Shown piece after piece: positions 62,291-64,000 of a DNA stretch of 64,000 nucleotides; position 1 is the first letter of the stretch; the number at the start of each line of letters is the position of its first letter. Below the pieces are notes generated by a model. It had not been told where the DNA came from and searched no databases. It worked only from the letters and a program-made list of their open reading frames with translations. A program made the translations under genes and the position numbers. The stretch is taken from NCBI RefSeq assembly GCF_000194135.1, contig NC_015318.1:696501-760500 (forward strand). The letters run 5' to 3'. Origin of the DNA: Hippea maritima DSM 10411 (lineage in GTDB: Bacteria > Campylobacterota_A > Desulfurellia > Desulfurellales > Hippeaceae).

Positions 62291-62899
62291 ATGAAAGGTG
62301 TACTTGGAGTAATTGTATTTTTATTGTTTTTGGTTATAGCAGCGGGTATGTACTACTATTCCACCTACAATAAGCTAATAAAACTTAAAGAAAGCGTGGA
62401 TGCTGCATGGAGTGATGTAGATGTTCAGCTTAAAAGAAGAGCTGATCTAATCCCGAATCTTGTCAACACAGTTAAGGGGTATGCACAACATGAGAAAGAA
62501 ATATTTGAATATGTAGCAAAGGCAAGGGCAAATCTTCTGAATGCAAAGACACCAAGAGATGAAATCAGAGCAAGCAATCAGCTTGAGGGTGCTATTGGAA
62601 GGTTATTACTTATAGTTGAAAAGTATCCCGAGCTAAAAGCAAATGAGGAGTTTACACGTTTAATGGACAATTTAGAAGGCACAGAGAACAGAATAGCTGT
62701 GGCAAGAAAACGTTACAACGATGCAGTTAGAGTGTATAATACTACAATAAAATCATTCCCGAAGAGTATAATAGCCTCTAAGATGGGTTTTAAACCTGCA
62801 GTTTACTTCAGGGTGGAAAATCCAAAAGAAAAGGAGGTTCCAAAAGTCAACTTTGGTAATACTACAGGATTGGTTTTTGGGGTTTTGGTATATGCGTAA
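62291..62899 (+). CDS. lemA: LemA family protein (copy 2)
   Basis: A 202-residue LemA protein with an N-terminal membrane helix (about 4-24) and the signature AAWSDVDVQLKRRADLIPNLVNTVKGYAQHE (around 37-67). EGTENRIAVARKRYNDAVRVYN lies in the last helix. It differs clearly from the copy at 48041 outside the signature. GGAGGTGG precedes the ATG. Its end overlaps the M16 peptidase gene by eight bases. Confidence 0.92.
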   Translation: MKGVLGVIVFLLFLVIAAGMYYYSTYNKLIKLKESVDAAWSDVDVQLKRRADLIPNLVNTVKGYAQHEKEIFEYVAKARANLLNAKTPRDEIRASNQLEGAIGRLLLIVEKYPELKANEEFTRLMDNLEGTENRIAVARKRYNDAVRVYNTTIKSFPKSIIASKMGFKPAVYFRVENPKEKEVPKVNFGNTTGLVFGVLVYA

Positions 62900-64000
62900 A
62901 GTAGTATTGATATTAGCATTAGTACTACTTTTCATACAGCAAGCCAATGCTAAATATTACCACTACACATTAAAAAACGGCCTAAATGTTTATATAGAAG
63001 AGAAACACGATTTTCCCATAGTTAATGTGACTGTGTTATATAGGGTTGGCTGTGTTGATGAGTATAACTCTATAACGGGTATCTCTCATATGCTTGAGCA
63101 TATGAATTTTCGCGGCTCAAGGCATTTTAAAGATGGATACATAGATGAGTTAACATCTCAATTCGGCGGTATAGATAATGCCCAAACGTCGTTTGATTAT
63201 ACGCTCTATTTTTGCACAATTTCAAAAAATGCCCTTGGAAAGGTTTTAGCTTTCTATGCCGATAATATGGAAAATCTACTACTTAAAAACGATAGATTTT
63301 TAAAAGAAAGAAGTGTTGTTTATCAAGAGAGGCTCTGGAGGGTAGACAACTCAGCGGATGGCTTTTTGTATTACACACTCCATAATATAGCCTATAAGGC
63401 CTCACCTTACAGGTGGACTCCTATTGGATTTGCCTACGATATTAGGCACTATACAATAGAACAGCTAAAGGAGTATTACAAGCAATACTATGCGCCGAAT
63501 AATGCTGTTTTGGTTATATCGGGGGATATTGATAAAGATAGGGTTTTAGGGCTTGTTAAAAAGCTTTTTGGGCTACATAAAAGTAAGGGAATTGTAAGAC
63601 ATATAACAAAAGAGCCTTTGCAGCTTGGAAGGCGTATAGCTTACATAAAAAAAACCTCTCAATTTAAAAAGCTTGCTATGGGTTTTAAAATACCTCCGAT
63701 AAGCAGTAAAGATACGGTGGTGCTTGACCTTATAAGTTACATGCTGTTTGATGGAAAAACGGCTTTGGCTTATAATGATTTGGTTAGAAAAAAGGGTTTG
63801 CTTGTTGATATAGACGGTGGCAATGAGGGTAGGGTTTATGATGTTGGTTTGTTTGAGATATTTGCAGATTTAGCAAAGAAAACTAGTTTTGAAAAAGCCA
63901 GAAATGCCATATTTAAAGAGCTTAATAAATTGAAAATGGGTAAGTTTAGTGATGATATGCTCAATCTTGCAAAACAGAAAGCAAAAATGGATTATTATTT
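62892..64000 (+). CDS. M16-family zinc metallopeptidase, exported (3' end outside window)
   Basis: The first 369 residues of an insulinase-like peptidase. A signal peptide (MRKVVLILALVLLFIQQ, cleaved after ANA near residue 20) indicates a periplasmic location. The inverted zinc motif HMLEH lies near residues 69-73 (GISHMLEHMNFRG), and the third ligand Glu is in ERSVVYQER about 75 residues later. Loop DIRHYTIEQLKEYYKQYYAPNNAVLVISGD is typical and starts the second half of the N-terminal domain. The gene continues past the window end. Confidence 0.9.
   Translation, partial: MRKVVLILALVLLFIQQANAKYYHYTLKNGLNVYIEEKHDFPIVNVTVLYRVGCVDEYNSITGISHMLEHMNFRGSRHFKDGYIDELTSQFGGIDNAQTSFDYTLYFCTISKNALGKVLAFYADNMENLLLKNDRFLKERSVVYQERLWRVDNSADGFLYYTLHNIAYKASPYRWTPIGFAYDIRHYTIEQLKEYYKQYYAPNNAVLVISGDIDKDRVLGLVKKLFGLHKSKGIVRHITKEPLQLGRRIAYIKKTSQFKKLAMGFKIPPISSKDTVVLDLISYMLFDGKTALAYNDLVRKKGLLVDIDGGNEGRVYDVGLFEIFADLAKKTSFEKARNAIFKELNKLKMGKFSDDMLNLAKQKAKMDYY

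Overview
The window reads as AT-rich bacterial chromosome from a flagellated, diderm, probably thermophilic anaerobe. Supporting features are an OmpA-type outer-membrane protein, flagellar rod genes, type IV pilin genes, Lys/Glu-rich and compact proteins, and many overlapping genes. The order ilvB-ilvH-ilvC-psd-pssA-leuA, the Geobacter-like split pilin and the overall protein style point to the old 'deltaproteobacterial' sphere. My best guess is the Desulfurella/Hippea group, with Deferribacterota or another AT-rich lineage as alternatives. This assignment is inference: there is no rRNA gene in the window.

Layout. 1-8.6 kb: a truncated unknown gene, an orphan histidine kinase, trpS, a degenerate GGDEF protein, accC-accB, and a large PAS/GAF/GGDEF/EAL protein. 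8.7-24 kb: a DUF763 gene, then a run of overlapping co-directional genes for branched-chain amino acids (ilvBHC, leuA), phosphatidylethanolamine (psd, pssA), a predicted c-di-AMP synthase with a small Cys-rich partner, folD, and the translation cluster rimP-nusA-infB-ylxP-rbfA-nrnA-truB. 24-30 kb: PadR regulator plus HD-GYP protein, facing an operon flgF-flgG-flgA-ubiX-ubiB that starts at a sigma-54-type promoter. 30.4-38.3 kb: an ABC exporter with an embedded repeat protein, a toxin-antitoxin pair, an O-antigen-ligase-like glycosyltransferase next to a split type IV pilin (pilA-N/pilA-C), an OmpA protein and a lipoprotein. 38.3-46.9 kb (minus strand): a YehZYXW/OpuB-type osmoprotectant importer, an FMN reductase, a copper cluster (CopB ATPase, CsoR repressor, a 41-residue exported peptide, a SHOCT protein) with a CsoR-like operator, and a Na+/Ca2+ exchanger. 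46.9-54 kb: tRNA-Leu(GAG), a peroxiredoxin, a LemA/DUF2207 pair, two small minus-strand genes, and a Cache-PAS-GGDEF diguanylate cyclase. 54-55.9 kb: an IS1634-type insertion sequence. 56-64 kb: an ODP diiron oxygen sensor paired with a soluble chemoreceptor, then purE, an orphan peptide/nickel-type ABC ATPase, a beta-propeller, tgt, a nucleotidyltransferase-like protein, a TPM/LemA pair and an M16 peptidase running off the end.

Functional themes. Second-messenger signalling is dense: one probably active diguanylate cyclase, one composite GGDEF/EAL protein, one HD-GYP protein, one degenerate GGDEF protein and one diadenylate cyclase. Surface motility is represented by flagellar rod genes, the split pilin and its probable glycosyltransferase. 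Stress and redox sensing is represented by the ODP-chemoreceptor pair, peroxiredoxin, copper export and osmoprotectant uptake. The items most worth a second look are the split pilin locus, the ODP-chemoreceptor pair, the diadenylate cyclase with its Cys-rich neighbour, the exported micropeptide in the copper operon, and the shared Gly-rich ...SW tails of two unrelated membrane proteins that each sit beside a LemA.
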